Shown: piece after piece, positions 1 to 7,804 of the stretch
How positions within the stretch are numbered: position 1 is the stretch's first letter
How the letters are laid out: every line of letters starts with the position of its first letter
Assembly: GCF_021389975.1 (NCBI RefSeq)
Contig: NZ_CP089981.1
Span: 1,947,501 to 2,011,500, forward strand
Origin: Fulvivirga ulvae
GTDB taxonomy: Bacteria; Bacteroidota; Bacteroidia; Cytophagales; Cyclobacteriaceae
Length of the DNA stretch: 64,000 nucleotides
Direction of reading: 5' to 3'
Notes under the pieces: model-generated
What the model saw: only the letters and a program-made list of their open reading frames with translations
The model's database searches: none
What the model was told of the DNA's origin: nothing
Position numbers and translations under genes: made by a program

Positions 1-523
1 GAAAACAATCAAGACCCTGCTGACAGGCATAGTTTTGCTGTCCGCTATTAAAATGCTGAATGCTCAGACTCCGGAGCAAATGTTGGAAAAGTTAGGTATA
101 GAACTTATCAAGCCAACTAAGCCTGTAGCTAATTATACCAAAGCTGTTCAAAGTGGCAACCTAGTATTTCTCTCAGGACACGGACCATCTAAAGGAGATG
201 GCACCAGCATTAAAGGTAAGCTCGGATCTGACCTTACCCTTGAGGAAGGTCAGGAAGCCGCGCGCATTGCTGCCATCTCGCTTTTATCAACGCTGAAAGC
301 TGAAATTGGAGATCTCAGTAGGGTAAAACGAATAGTAAAAGTTACAGGGATGGTCAATTGCACCCCGGATTTTTATGATCAGTCAAAAGTCATCAATGGC
401 TGCTCAGATCTGCTGGTGGAGGTTTTCGGTGAGAAGGGAAAGCATGCCCGAGCGGCAGTTGGTATGGTGTCATTGCCTTTCAACATCGCCGTAGAAATAG
501 AGATGATAGTAGAAGTGAAATAG
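1..523 (+). CDS. RidA/YjgF-family protein with signal peptide (start codon cut by window edge)
   Basis: The reading frame is open from base 2, and base 1 (G) fits the last base of an ATG, so only two bases of the gene seem to be missing. The extended N-terminus (KTIKTLLTGIVLLS, then LNA before QTPEQ) reads as a signal peptide, so the protein is probably periplasmic. The body matches the RidA/UK114 fold in the branch with an LTLEEGQEAAR helix and an HARAAVG..LP....VEIE end; the Arg of that motif aligns with the carboxylate-binding Arg of RidA. RidA proteins hydrolyse reactive enamines/imines, but the substrate of this exported branch is not known to me. It ends 12 bp from the convergent hydrolase gene. 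Family assignment is firm, function is not. Confidence 0.85.
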   Translation, partial: KTIKTLLTGIVLLSAIKMLNAQTPEQMLEKLGIELIKPTKPVANYTKAVQSGNLVFLSGHGPSKGDGTSIKGKLGSDLTLEEGQEAARIAAISLLSTLKAEIGDLSRVKRIVKVTGMVNCTPDFYDQSKVINGCSDLLVEVFGEKGKHARAAVGMVSLPFNIAVEIEMIVEVK

Positions 524-534
524 TGTGCTGGCGC

Positions 535-1260
535 TCACGGCATTTTTCTGATTCTAACTTCTATGTCCTTTTCATTTTTCAGTAAGTTTTGTATGATAGA
601 GGTATCGGTAGTGCCATAGTGATATGGATACAGAATTTTTGGCCGGAAAGCCTTTGCTGCGTCTGCTACCATTTCAGGTGTCATGGTGTAGGGTAGATTC
701 ATGGGTAAAAAGGCAATATCTATGTTTGACAAGGCCTTCATTTCAGGAGTATTTTCAGTATCTCCACCAATAAAAATCCTTTTATCTCCAATATTCAAGA
801 TATAGCTGTTACAACAGCCTTTAGGATGGAAAAAATCGCCATTGTCCCTTTTGTGAACCAGGTTGTAAGCAGGGATAGCTTCGATTTGGACAGACTGATA
901 ATTGAAGGTTTCATTATTGTTAATTACCTTACCAAAACCTAACTTTTCCTCCGCCAGAGCGGTAAGTACCGTGGTGGTACTTTCCTTTTTGATCTTTTCA
1001 ACTGCGGCAGGATCACAGTGGTCACCATGATGGTGAGTGATCAATATCAGGTCAGCGTCAGGTAGCTTGCCATAGTCTGCTTCCCTCGATGAAGCATCTA
1101 TGTGAATTATGCTCTCTTTAAATTCCATCATCAATGAACCATGCCCGATAAATGTGATGGTAAGAGGACCGTCAGACGTATTAATAACGTCCCTTTCAAA
1201 CTGTTGTCCGTGTATGGTTAGAAAGGAGAACGAAAGTAGCAGGGTTAGTATAATATGCAT
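535..1260 (-). CDS. MBL-fold metal-dependent hydrolase (UlaG-like), exported
   Basis: A 241-residue metallo-beta-lactamase-fold protein. Metal ligands are visible: H76-x-H78-x-D80-H81 in the HHHGDH motif, D167 in GGDTE and H214 in PYHYG. The first ~18 residues are hydrophobic and end in HGQ, so a signal peptide and periplasmic location are likely. The pattern (IGHGSLMMEF start, KxxxPYHY end) is that of the UlaG-like branch, which has varied or unknown substrates. It lies 24 bp after the GNAT gene on the same strand, so the two are probably co-transcribed. The specific reaction cannot be told from sequence. Confidence 0.85.
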   Translation of the reverse strand: MHIILTLLLSFSFLTIHGQQFERDVINTSDGPLTITFIGHGSLMMEFKESIIHIDASSREADYGKLPDADLILITHHHGDHCDPAAVEKIKKESTTTVLTALAEEKLGFGKVINNNETFNYQSVQIEAIPAYNLVHKRDNGDFFHPKGCCNSYILNIGDKRIFIGGDTENTPEMKALSNIDIAFLPMNLPYTMTPEMVADAAKAFRPKILYPYHYGTTDTSIIQNLLKNEKDIEVRIRKMP

Positions 1261-1284
1261 TTTGATAAATTGTAGGTCTTGATA

Positions 1285-1740
1285 TCAGAAAGTTTTCATC
1301 CACTCAAAAAATTGATAATGATCACCGTTCATACCAATTGCCTGATAGACATTTTGTGCGCTTTGATTTGTTTTTTCAACGTACAGACGGATTCCTTTTA
1401 AATCATCCTCCTGTTCTACCATATTTTTGATAAAGTTGTACATGCTTTTAAAGATCCCTCTACCTCTATAATCCTCGCGCACATAAACTGATTGTAGCCA
1501 TACAACTGTCCCGTTTCTCCATTCACTCCATTCAGGAGTAGTCAGCAGGCACGCTACTACCTCTTCATTGTCTTCGGCAACATAATATATGCCCTTGTTG
1601 AAGTCCTCGAAAACAGCCTCCACCCCTTTTTTTAGTTGTTTTTCATCGAGTTCCAGCTCTTCAGTTTCGCGAGCCATTCTCTTCTGGAAATCAACTATAA
1701 TTTTACGTTCTTTATATTTAGCAGGTCTTACGGTTATCAT
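1285..1740 (-). CDS. GNAT-family N-acetyltransferase
   Basis: A 151-residue single-domain acetyltransferase. The acetyl-CoA loop is seen as VYVREDYRGRGIFKSMY (about residues 92-108; R/Q-x-x-G-x-G/A motif), followed by the beta-5/alpha-4 segment GIRLYVEKTNQSAQNVYQAIGM and a C-terminal F..M strand. The acceptor substrate cannot be inferred. It is the first gene of a two-gene minus-strand unit with the MBL hydrolase. A terminator-like hairpin sits only ~30-50 nt upstream of its start codon (see 1772-1793), which may mean leader control. Confidence 0.88.
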   Translation of the reverse strand: MITVRPAKYKERKIIVDFQKRMARETEELELDEKQLKKGVEAVFEDFNKGIYYVAEDNEEVVACLLTTPEWSEWRNGTVVWLQSVYVREDYRGRGIFKSMYNFIKNMVEQEDDLKGIRLYVEKTNQSAQNVYQAIGMNGDHYQFFEWMKTF

Positions 1741-1771
1741 ATATATATAAATATAACATCTAAAAAAGAAA

Positions 1772-1793
1772 AAAGCGACCGAAAAGTCGCTTT
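1772..1793 (-). terminator. Terminator-like hairpin in the leader of the GNAT gene
   Basis: A perfect 8-bp stem (AAAGCGAC / GTCGCTTT) with a 6-nt loop. Read on the minus strand it is followed by a T-rich run, the form of an intrinsic terminator. No minus-strand gene ends here; the next minus-strand gene begins 32 nt further on. It would therefore end a short leader or small RNA that starts in the divergent region before ypdA. Confidence 0.5.
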
Positions 1794-1889
1794 CAAAACT
1801 TAACCATTCTCATTTAATCTGAATTTCTGAACCTTTTAACCTATAATTGTCAGACAGAAATACTTCGTAAAAAGTAAATAGTTACAGCT

Positions 1890-2852
1890 ATGTATGATGT
1901 TCTGATCATAGGCGCAGGTCCTATAGGATTGGCTTGCGGTATTGAGGCAAAAAAAGCGGGTTTGAAATATATAATCGTAGACAAAGGCTGCCTGGTGAAC
2001 TCTATTTATAACTACCCCCTCAACATGACCTTTTTTTCCACGTCTGAGCGCCTGGAAATCGGTGGCGTACCATTTATTTCTCATGGCAATAAACCCAACC
2101 GTTTTGAAGCTCTGGAATACTACAGACGGGTAGCAATGAGTTGGGAGCTGCAAATTAAGCTATATGAATCTGTAACAGAAGTAAAAAAGGAAGATGTAAT
2201 TTTTAATGTTAGTACAACAAGGGCAAAATATCAGACGAAGTCCGTTGTACTGGCCACTGGTTTTTACGATATCCCGTTTATGATGGGAGTGCCCGGCGAG
2301 AACCTTGCAAAGGTAAAGCATTACTATGACGAGCCCCATCCATATTTTAATCAAAAGCTTATCGTAGTGGGAGCGGCAAATTCAGCAGTAGATGTAGCTT
2401 TGGAGACTTATAGAAAGGGTGCCGATGTAACTATGGTTATCAGGGAACCAACTTTGCTTGACTCGGTCAAATACTGGGTTAAGCCTGATATAGAAAATCG
2501 TATAAAAGAGGGATCAATCAAATCATATTTTAACTCACAAATAACAGCAATTCGAGAGCATGAGGTTGATATTGCCACGCCTGAGGGAACCTTTACACTG
2601 GAAAATGACTTTGTAATGGCTATGACAGGCTATAAGCCAAACTTTGGATTTATGGAGTCACTGGGCATAGCCTTCAGGGATGATGAAATGCATACACCTC
2701 ATTATAATGAAGACACCAATGAGACCAATGTGGAAGGAATATTTTTAGCGGGGGTGGTATGTGGCGGGCTCAAAACCAATAAGTGGTTTATTGAAAACTC
2801 CCGAGTGCATGCCGACCTTATAATAGAGACCCTGAGCAAGCGACTCCTGTAG
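1890..2852 (+). CDS. ypdA: YpdA-type FAD/NAD(P)-dependent bacillithiol-disulfide reductase
   Basis: A 320-residue flavoprotein with an N-terminal FAD Rossmann motif (GAGPIGLACG, from residue 8) and a second NAD(P) motif (VVGAANSAVDVALE, near residue 158). The segment CLVNSIYNYP..MTFFSTSE.LEIG is characteristic of YpdA/Bdr rather than thioredoxin reductase, and the CxxC redox pair of thioredoxin reductase is absent. The family recycles oxidised bacillithiol using NADPH in the cytoplasm. Bacillithiol is known from several Cytophagales. No bacillithiol synthesis gene lies in the window. Single gene, divergent from the GNAT unit. Confidence 0.88.
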   Translation: MYDVLIIGAGPIGLACGIEAKKAGLKYIIVDKGCLVNSIYNYPLNMTFFSTSERLEIGGVPFISHGNKPNRFEALEYYRRVAMSWELQIKLYESVTEVKKEDVIFNVSTTRAKYQTKSVVLATGFYDIPFMMGVPGENLAKVKHYYDEPHPYFNQKLIVVGAANSAVDVALETYRKGADVTMVIREPTLLDSVKYWVKPDIENRIKEGSIKSYFNSQITAIREHEVDIATPEGTFTLENDFVMAMTGYKPNFGFMESLGIAFRDDEMHTPHYNEDTNETNVEGIFLAGVVCGGLKTNKWFIENSRVHADLIIETLSKRLL

Positions 2853-2987
2853 TCGTAGGGCAGCTTTTCCTGTTTGTTATTTTAAATGCGCGATTTCGTA
2901 CGCCAGCTGTACGGTTTATGCTCATTAATTATTGCCGCTTACCTCCAAAAACATCCGTATTTCAGCATTTTGCAACATTTGCAAGAG

Positions 2988-3003
2988 TGGCACGTGTATG
3001 GCA
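2988..3003 (+). promoter_or_regulatory. Sigma-54 (-24/-12) promoter
   Basis: TGGCACG-TGTA-TGGCA matches the sigma-54 consensus TGGCACG-N4-TTGCW with one mismatch and keeps the diagnostic GG and GC at the correct 10-nt spacing. It lies 50 bp before the start codon of the small exported protein at 3054. This is the best sigma-54 site in the window. No TGTTYC-N5-GGAACA activator dyad is present upstream. Confidence 0.55.
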
Positions 3004-3053
3004 TGTAGGTAAATAACAACAAACTTTTTCAAAAACTCAAAAACTTAAATGTC

Positions 3054-3461
3054 ATGAAAAACTTAATGAAAGTTTCGCTGGCCTGTATGCTGGGCCTTGT
3101 ATTAACGATGTCAAATGTGATGGCTGCTTCTGGTGATAAAGTCACTGAGAAAGCGAGGGAAGCCGTGAGTAATGCTGCGCCTGATGATTGGGAAACACTT
3201 GCCAAGGCTGCGGATATGTGTATTAAAAAGAAAGTGAATCTTACAGAGGCTAAAGAGTGGTTGGATAACTCACTGTCTATTAAAGAAAGTGCGTTGGGTC
3301 TTGAAGTTGCCGGCGATTACTATATGCTTAACAAACTATATGATCAGGCCATCAACAATTATGTAAAAAGCATGTTGCTGACTAAAGAAAAAGACTTTTA
3401 TGCAGACACGGAAGGACTGCAGGCTAAAATTGACAAAGCGAAGAAATTGAATGAAGCTTAA
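3054..3461 (+). CDS. Small exported protein with a TPR-like helical repeat, function unknown
   Basis: A 135-residue protein with a clear signal peptide (MKNLMK, hydrophobic core, cleavage after NVMA). The mature part is all-helical: an EAKEWLDNSLSIKES segment followed by ALGLEVAGDYYMLNKLYDQAINNYVKS has the spacing of a TPR unit. I do not recognise a named family. A sigma-54-type promoter lies upstream and a strong intrinsic terminator immediately follows, so it is probably a single-gene transcription unit induced by an NtrC-type activator. Possibly a periplasmic stress or starvation protein, but that is inference only. Confidence 0.75.
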   Translation: MKNLMKVSLACMLGLVLTMSNVMAASGDKVTEKAREAVSNAAPDDWETLAKAADMCIKKKVNLTEAKEWLDNSLSIKESALGLEVAGDYYMLNKLYDQAINNYVKSMLLTKEKDFYADTEGLQAKIDKAKKLNEA

Positions 3462-3482
3462 ACGTTCATTGTATTGATGGAC

Positions 3483-3518
3483 AAAAAGGGACTGGTAGTT
3501 GATATCAGTCCTTTTTTT
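3483..3518 (+). terminator. Rho-independent terminator
   Basis: The stem GGGACTG (3488-3494) pairs with CAGTCCT (3506-3512), extended by A/T pairs, and is followed by a run of seven T. It lies 22 bp after the stop codon of the small exported protein. Confidence 0.75.
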
Positions 3519-3605
3519 AGAGCGTTTTATATCCAATAAAAGGAGAAGTCTTTTAATTGTTCAAGAGTCCGCACTAAGTTTAACTTTAACGTTCTGTTTT
3601 ATTCG

Positions 3606-3768
3606 ATGGTAAGATACATGATGGCAAAGTTGAACGGCATAATGATCAACAGGTTGGTTGATTGATGAAAAGAAGAGTACAATTGTCGATCTCGCTAAAG
3701 AGCAACTTGCCTCCATGGCTAAAAATACCCCACTGACCACCCAAAAAGCCACGCCAGAAAAAGTATAA
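3606..3768 (+). pseudogene. Small ORF split by a 4-bp tandem duplication
   Basis: The stretch between the terminator at 3518 and the antiporter gene holds two abutting plus-strand reading frames. The first starts at ATG 3606 (MVRYMMAKLNG) and stops at 3665; the second continues to 3768 (DEKKSTIVDLAKEQLASM...). The junction is a direct tandem TTGATTGA (3658-3665). Deleting one TTGA copy restores one 52-codon frame. This suggests a small helical protein gene recently broken by slippage, or a chance alignment of two frames. I recognise no family. Confidence 0.3.
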
Positions 3769-3788
3769 GCAGGATTACTGCCAATACC

Positions 3789-5141
3789 CTAATTATTAAC
3801 CTTCTCTTGTCCATTTGCTTTGGTTTGATTTTCCTTTTCTTCTTTCTCTTTTTCTTCTTTCGGCTTGTTTTTCTCTGACTCAGGTATCGATTCTATTTCC
3901 TTATCAATCTCATTCCAGTAGGCCATCTGTACGGCTTCAACTGGCTCAATGTGTTTGCCGCTGGCTATCAGGGCCATGGCCATTATTATGCTTGAGATCA
4001 GAACGGTGTAAAGAAGGATGCCGGCATTAAAAGTATCAACTTGCAACTCCTGAGGAATAGCAAAGAAAAGGAGTATGGTTACCAAACCACGAGGAGCTAT
4101 GAGTATCTCAGGAGTGATTTTTTTGCCCTGGAAAAGCCGGAGAAAAATAGCCCGGATACCAAACAAGAGGATGATAACAAGTATACTGATAAACAAAACA
4201 TTCCAGTCGAGCAGCGTCGTAAGGTCAAGGGTGATCCCGAAAATGACAAAGAAGAAAGTCCTCACGACGAAAGCTGACTCTATAGTAACGAGATGGAAGT
4301 TGTTCAAAATACTATTTACAGAAGGTACATGAATCAGCTTTTTTAATTTGCCCTGAAAAAACACCTTATGATTATTAAGTACCAATCCGAAGATCAAGAT
4401 GATAAGGAGAGAAGAGAGGTGGAACATTTTGCCGATAGAATATAAAAGCAACAACACGGCTATCAGCAGGAATAACTTGACATGTGTTCTGACTTTTTGA
4501 AAAATAAACACGAGTGCATAGCTGATGATAACAGACAGCACTATGGTAATGAAAATGTTTGAAAACACGTCCCAAACTACGGAATGTACCTTATCGTTGT
4601 CCACATTACCGATAAGAAAATAGAAGTACATGATACCAAGTATATCCGAAAAGGTACTTTCGTATACCATAAACTCCTTTTTGTCATCCATTAATTCTCC
4701 TACGGAAGGTATTACAATTGCACTGCTCATAACTGATAACGGTATGGCGTAGATCAGTGCAATGATGTAATTATCTATCATCACCAGGTTTAGTAGAAAT
4801 GCAATGGCGAAGGAGCAGACCATTAACCCCAGAAAAGCAACCATAAAGGATTTCCATATAAGGGGCCATTTCTCTCTTGATAGTTCCAGGTCCAGAGAAG
4901 CTTCAAGTACAATCATGATCAGACCTACAATCCCAAGTATCTCTAGCACATTGAACAGTGCTCCGCCAGTGGCGATACCAAAATAATTGAGGCCCAGCTT
5001 AATGAGTATACCCGATACAATGAGAAGTAAAACACTAGGTATGTTGGTCTTTTCAGAAATAATATTGAAAAAGTAGGATATGATCACAATTAATGAAAAG
5101 ATGATCACAGCAGTATATGAATTAAATATTTCCATACTCAA
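3789..5141 (-). CDS. CPA-superfamily cation:proton antiporter
   Basis: A 450-residue integral membrane protein with about 12 hydrophobic segments over residues 5-400, typical of Na+/H+ exchangers. Conserved features include the early IPSVLLLIVSGILI segment, EASLDLELSREKW and the YESTFSDILGI helix, equivalent to the ESxxND ion-binding motif with Ser for Asn. The last ~50 residues are a hydrophilic, highly charged Lys/Glu tail, probably cytoplasmic. It would exchange Na+ or K+ for H+ across the inner membrane. Monocistronic, with its promoter region shared divergently with the CreD cluster. Confidence 0.85.
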   Translation of the reverse strand: MSMEIFNSYTAVIIFSLIVIISYFFNIISEKTNIPSVLLLIVSGILIKLGLNYFGIATGGALFNVLEILGIVGLIMIVLEASLDLELSREKWPLIWKSFMVAFLGLMVCSFAIAFLLNLVMIDNYIIALIYAIPLSVMSSAIVIPSVGELMDDKKEFMVYESTFSDILGIMYFYFLIGNVDNDKVHSVVWDVFSNIFITIVLSVIISYALVFIFQKVRTHVKLFLLIAVLLLLYSIGKMFHLSSLLIILIFGLVLNNHKVFFQGKLKKLIHVPSVNSILNNFHLVTIESAFVVRTFFFVIFGITLDLTTLLDWNVLFISILVIILLFGIRAIFLRLFQGKKITPEILIAPRGLVTILLFFAIPQELQVDTFNAGILLYTVLISSIIMAMALIASGKHIEPVEAVQMAYWNEIDKEIESIPESEKNKPKEEKEKEEKENQTKANGQEKVNN

Positions 5142-5208
5142 ATAAAATCAATCTGTTATTTAACAAGAAGCAAAATGCAACTGTTGAGACACATAAAATC
5201 ACATTTTG

Positions 5209-5223
5209 CTTTGTAATGCAAAG
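5209..5223. promoter_or_regulatory. Operator dyad CTTTG-N5-CAAAG before the membrane protein/regulator genes
   Basis: CTTTG-TAATG-CAAAG followed by TACTTTTA. The same dyad with the same 5-nt spacer and the same CAAAGTACTTTTA right side recurs at 6247-6265 before creD. The paired placement around a winged-helix regulator gene suggests autoregulation and creD control. It lies 80 bp before the start at 5303. Confidence 0.5.
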
Positions 5224-5302
5224 TACTTTTAGTATTGTTGTATTCTATTGCAAAGAAAGCAATTATTATGGGTTTTCAATTTACCATTAATATAAGATTG
5301 TA

Positions 5303-5926
5303 ATGAATAAAGAACCTGACTACCTCAAAGATATTTCTGAGATCAGAAATATTATGGAGCGTTCTTCAAGATTTATGTCCCTCAGTGGGCTTTCCGGGGT
5401 GATGGCCGGCATTTACGCACTAATAGGTGCTTTTCTTGCCTACAGGCTGTTTTATTTTTCTGATGAGATACTCTACAGAAGCATTTCCAGGGGCGACATT
5501 TCCGGTAAAGCACTGAACCTTATACTATTGGCACTTGGTGTTTTGATCCTGGCAATAGGCACGGGAATATGGTTTTCTCACACCAAGGCAAAAAAACATA
5601 ATTATAAAGTGTGGGATGCAACTGCCAAGAGAATGATCATTAATTTGGCCATTCCTTTAGTTACAGGTGGTATCTTCGTGTTGATTATGTTTAGCAAAGG
5701 GCTAATTGGTCTTATTGCACCATGTACATTGATTTTTTACGGCCTTGCCCTGATCAATGCAAGCAAATACACCTATACGGATATCCGGTACCTTGGCTTT
5801 TGTGAAATTATACTAGGCTTGTTGAGTAGTTTTTATATTGGGTTCGGCCTTCTGTTCTGGGCCATTGGCTTTGGTCTGCTTCATATTATCTATGGTACGG
5901 TTATGTATTTTAAATACGAAAAGTGA
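5303..5926 (+). CDS. Multi-pass membrane protein of the CreD cluster, function unknown
   Basis: A 207-residue protein with a ~30-residue soluble N-terminus (MNKEPDYLKDISEIRNIMERSS) and about five to six hydrophobic segments between residues 35 and 200. In Bacteroidota this protein type often precedes a small winged-helix regulator and creD, as here. Its stop overlaps the regulator start by 4 bp, implying coupled translation. It could be the sensor or envelope partner of the regulator. I know no assigned function. Confidence 0.75.
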   Translation: MNKEPDYLKDISEIRNIMERSSRFMSLSGLSGVMAGIYALIGAFLAYRLFYFSDEILYRSISRGDISGKALNLILLALGVLILAIGTGIWFSHTKAKKHNYKVWDATAKRMIINLAIPLVTGGIFVLIMFSKGLIGLIAPCTLIFYGLALINASKYTYTDIRYLGFCEIILGLLSSFYIGFGLLFWAIGFGLLHIIYGTVMYFKYEK

Positions 5927-6231
5927 AGCAGTATCTCAATCATCTTAACAAAGCTTTTGAAAACCGTGTAAGGCTGGGCATTATGTCTGCTTTGACGGCT
6001 AACGATTATATGGATTTTAATACCCTGAAAGAGCTTTTAAATGTAACGGACGGTAATCTGGCCAGCCATTTAAAAGCCCTTGAAAAGGAGGAATATGTAG
6101 GTATGGAAAAGACATTCATAGGGCGAAAGCCAAACACCAGATATCATATTACCAAATCTGGACGAAGTGCATTTGAGACCCACATCAATGCACTTGAACA
6201 ATTAATAAAGGAACAACATCAGTCTAAATAA
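5923..6231 (+). CDS. Winged-helix (ArsR/MarR-like) transcriptional regulator
   Basis: A 102-residue DNA-binding protein. NRVRLGIMSAL, FNTLKELLNVTDGNLASHLKALEKEEYV and the wing FIGRKPNTRYHITKSGRSAFETH form a canonical winged helix with the recognition helix near residues 44-56. It is coupled (ATGA-type 4-bp overlap) to the membrane protein upstream and is followed by creD after 50 bp. Dyads CTTTG-N5-CAAAG before both transcription units are its likely operators. The ligand or signal is unknown; no Cys/His metal site is seen. Confidence 0.88.
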   Translation: MKQYLNHLNKAFENRVRLGIMSALTANDYMDFNTLKELLNVTDGNLASHLKALEKEEYVGMEKTFIGRKPNTRYHITKSGRSAFETHINALEQLIKEQHQSK

Positions 6232-6246
6232 AATTTTTTACCTCAA

Positions 6247-6265
6247 TACTTTGAGATACAAAGTA
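6247..6265. promoter_or_regulatory. Operator dyad TACTTTG-N5-CAAAGTA before creD
   Basis: A perfect 7-bp inverted repeat, TACTTTG-AGATA-CAAAGTA. It continues into CTTTTA, creating an overlapping AAAGTACTTT palindrome exactly as in the copy at 5209. It is centred ~26 bp before the creD start codon, a position suited to repression. Confidence 0.55.
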
Positions 6266-6281
6266 CTTTTAATTAAAAATT

Positions 6282-7628
6282 ATGGAAGAACCAGAAAAAA
6301 ACACAATTAGCAAGATCAGTGACGGAATAAAGAATTCCATTATGGTCAAACTGATAGCCGTAGCTGTAATAGGCCTACTTTTGCTCATACCTGCCTCCAG
6401 CATAGAGTCATTAATATATGAGCGACAACTGAACCGTGACACGGCTATCCAGGAAGTAAGCGATAAATGGGGCAAGGAGCAGGTACTTGCAGGGCCTATA
6501 CTAAACATTCCTTACCGGGAATACCATGAAAATAAGGATGGAGAGTTAAGGTATACAGTACATTACGCCCATTTCCTCCCTAAAACATTGACTATTGATG
6601 GCAAAGTCGATGCGGACCGGCGGAAGCGTGGTATCTATGAAATAGTACTTTATAACACCAAGCTTCAATTTTCAGGTACGTTTGAAAAACCCGATTTTAA
6701 TATATGGGGTATTGATCCACAAAATATTCATTGGGACGAAGCGTATGTTTCTATAGGTATTCCTGACATGTCCGGCATCCAGAAAGACCTGACCTTGAAA
6801 TGGAATGGTAAAAACCATGTGGTAGAATCCGGTTTACCGGAAAAGGAGGTCATTAATTCCGGCCTGATCAGCAGAGTAGTTCTAGGGCAGCAGCAGGTCA
6901 GCAATTTTGAGTTTACTGTAGACCTTAATGGCAGCAAGCAACTGAGCTTTGTACCCGCTGGTAAGCGAACATTGGTAAAACTGGTATCTCCATGGCCAGA
7001 CCCTAGCTTTAACGGTGAATTCCTTCCGGATGATCGCGAGGTGGGGGAAGGGGGCTTTACCGCCGAATGGGAGGTGCTGGATCTTAACCGGAATTATCCT
7101 CAACAATGGCTTGGCAATACCCAACATATACATGAGGCTGCTTTTGGTGTAGGTTTGCTCCTGCCCGTGGATGAGTATCAGAAAAACATGCGATCTGCGA
7201 AATATGCTATTCTGGTAATTGCACTTTCATTTATTATATTCTTTCTGATCGAAATCCTTAATAAGAAAAGGTTCCATCCCTTCCAATATGTAATGGTTGG
7301 GTTGGCTATTGTGTTATTTTATAGTTTGCTGATATCCTTTACAGAGCACATGGGCTTTAACCTTGCCTATCTGGTATCAAGCATTCTGGTGATTGGCCTT
7401 ATTACAGTATATGTAGCTGCAGTGTTCAAAACCCGAATGCTTACTATCCTGGTTACATTACTTTTAACAGTCATTTACTTCTTCATCTTTGTTATACTTC
7501 AATTGCAGGATTTTGCCTTACTGGTGGGAAGCCTGGGGCTTTTCGGAGCGCTGGCAGCTTTAATGTATCTTTCAAGGCATATTAATTGGTATGAGCTAAA
7601 TTCCCGAACGACTTCGGAGGCAAGTTAG
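6282..7628 (+). CDS. creD: CreD-family inner-membrane protein
   Basis: A 448-residue CreD homologue. One N-terminal transmembrane helix (about residues 23-40) is followed by SSIESLIYERQLNRDTAIQEVSDKWG and GPILNIPY, diagnostic for the family. A large periplasmic domain runs to ~residue 305, and about five to six transmembrane helices fill the C-terminal third. In gamma-proteobacteria CreD is regulated by CreBC and linked to envelope and beta-lactam phenotypes; its biochemical role is unresolved. Here no CreBC pair is present; a winged-helix regulator and membrane protein precede it, a common arrangement in Bacteroidota. Confidence 0.9.
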   Translation: MEEPEKNTISKISDGIKNSIMVKLIAVAVIGLLLLIPASSIESLIYERQLNRDTAIQEVSDKWGKEQVLAGPILNIPYREYHENKDGELRYTVHYAHFLPKTLTIDGKVDADRRKRGIYEIVLYNTKLQFSGTFEKPDFNIWGIDPQNIHWDEAYVSIGIPDMSGIQKDLTLKWNGKNHVVESGLPEKEVINSGLISRVVLGQQQVSNFEFTVDLNGSKQLSFVPAGKRTLVKLVSPWPDPSFNGEFLPDDREVGEGGFTAEWEVLDLNRNYPQQWLGNTQHIHEAAFGVGLLLPVDEYQKNMRSAKYAILVIALSFIIFFLIEILNKKRFHPFQYVMVGLAIVLFYSLLISFTEHMGFNLAYLVSSILVIGLITVYVAAVFKTRMLTILVTLLLTVIYFFIFVILQLQDFALLVGSLGLFGALAALMYLSRHINWYELNSRTTSEAS

Positions 7629-7804
7629 AAAGTCGGATGTGATGTGGGGCTTAAGCGGATTATTAAGCTCCACATTCCATTATCTTCTACGTATGCTGTT
7701 TTCCAATACTTTATTAAGACCAAAAATTTTTAAAAATGTTGAAATATTGCCTTTGAGCTTTGAAAAATGTGCTATTTTAGAAAATTCAATTCTAAAGAGT
7801 CCAT

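Noticed and set aside
1836..2153. 105-codon minus-strand frame across the start of ypdA
   Set aside because: Fully antisense to a well-conserved flavoprotein gene; composition shows no protein-like motifs.
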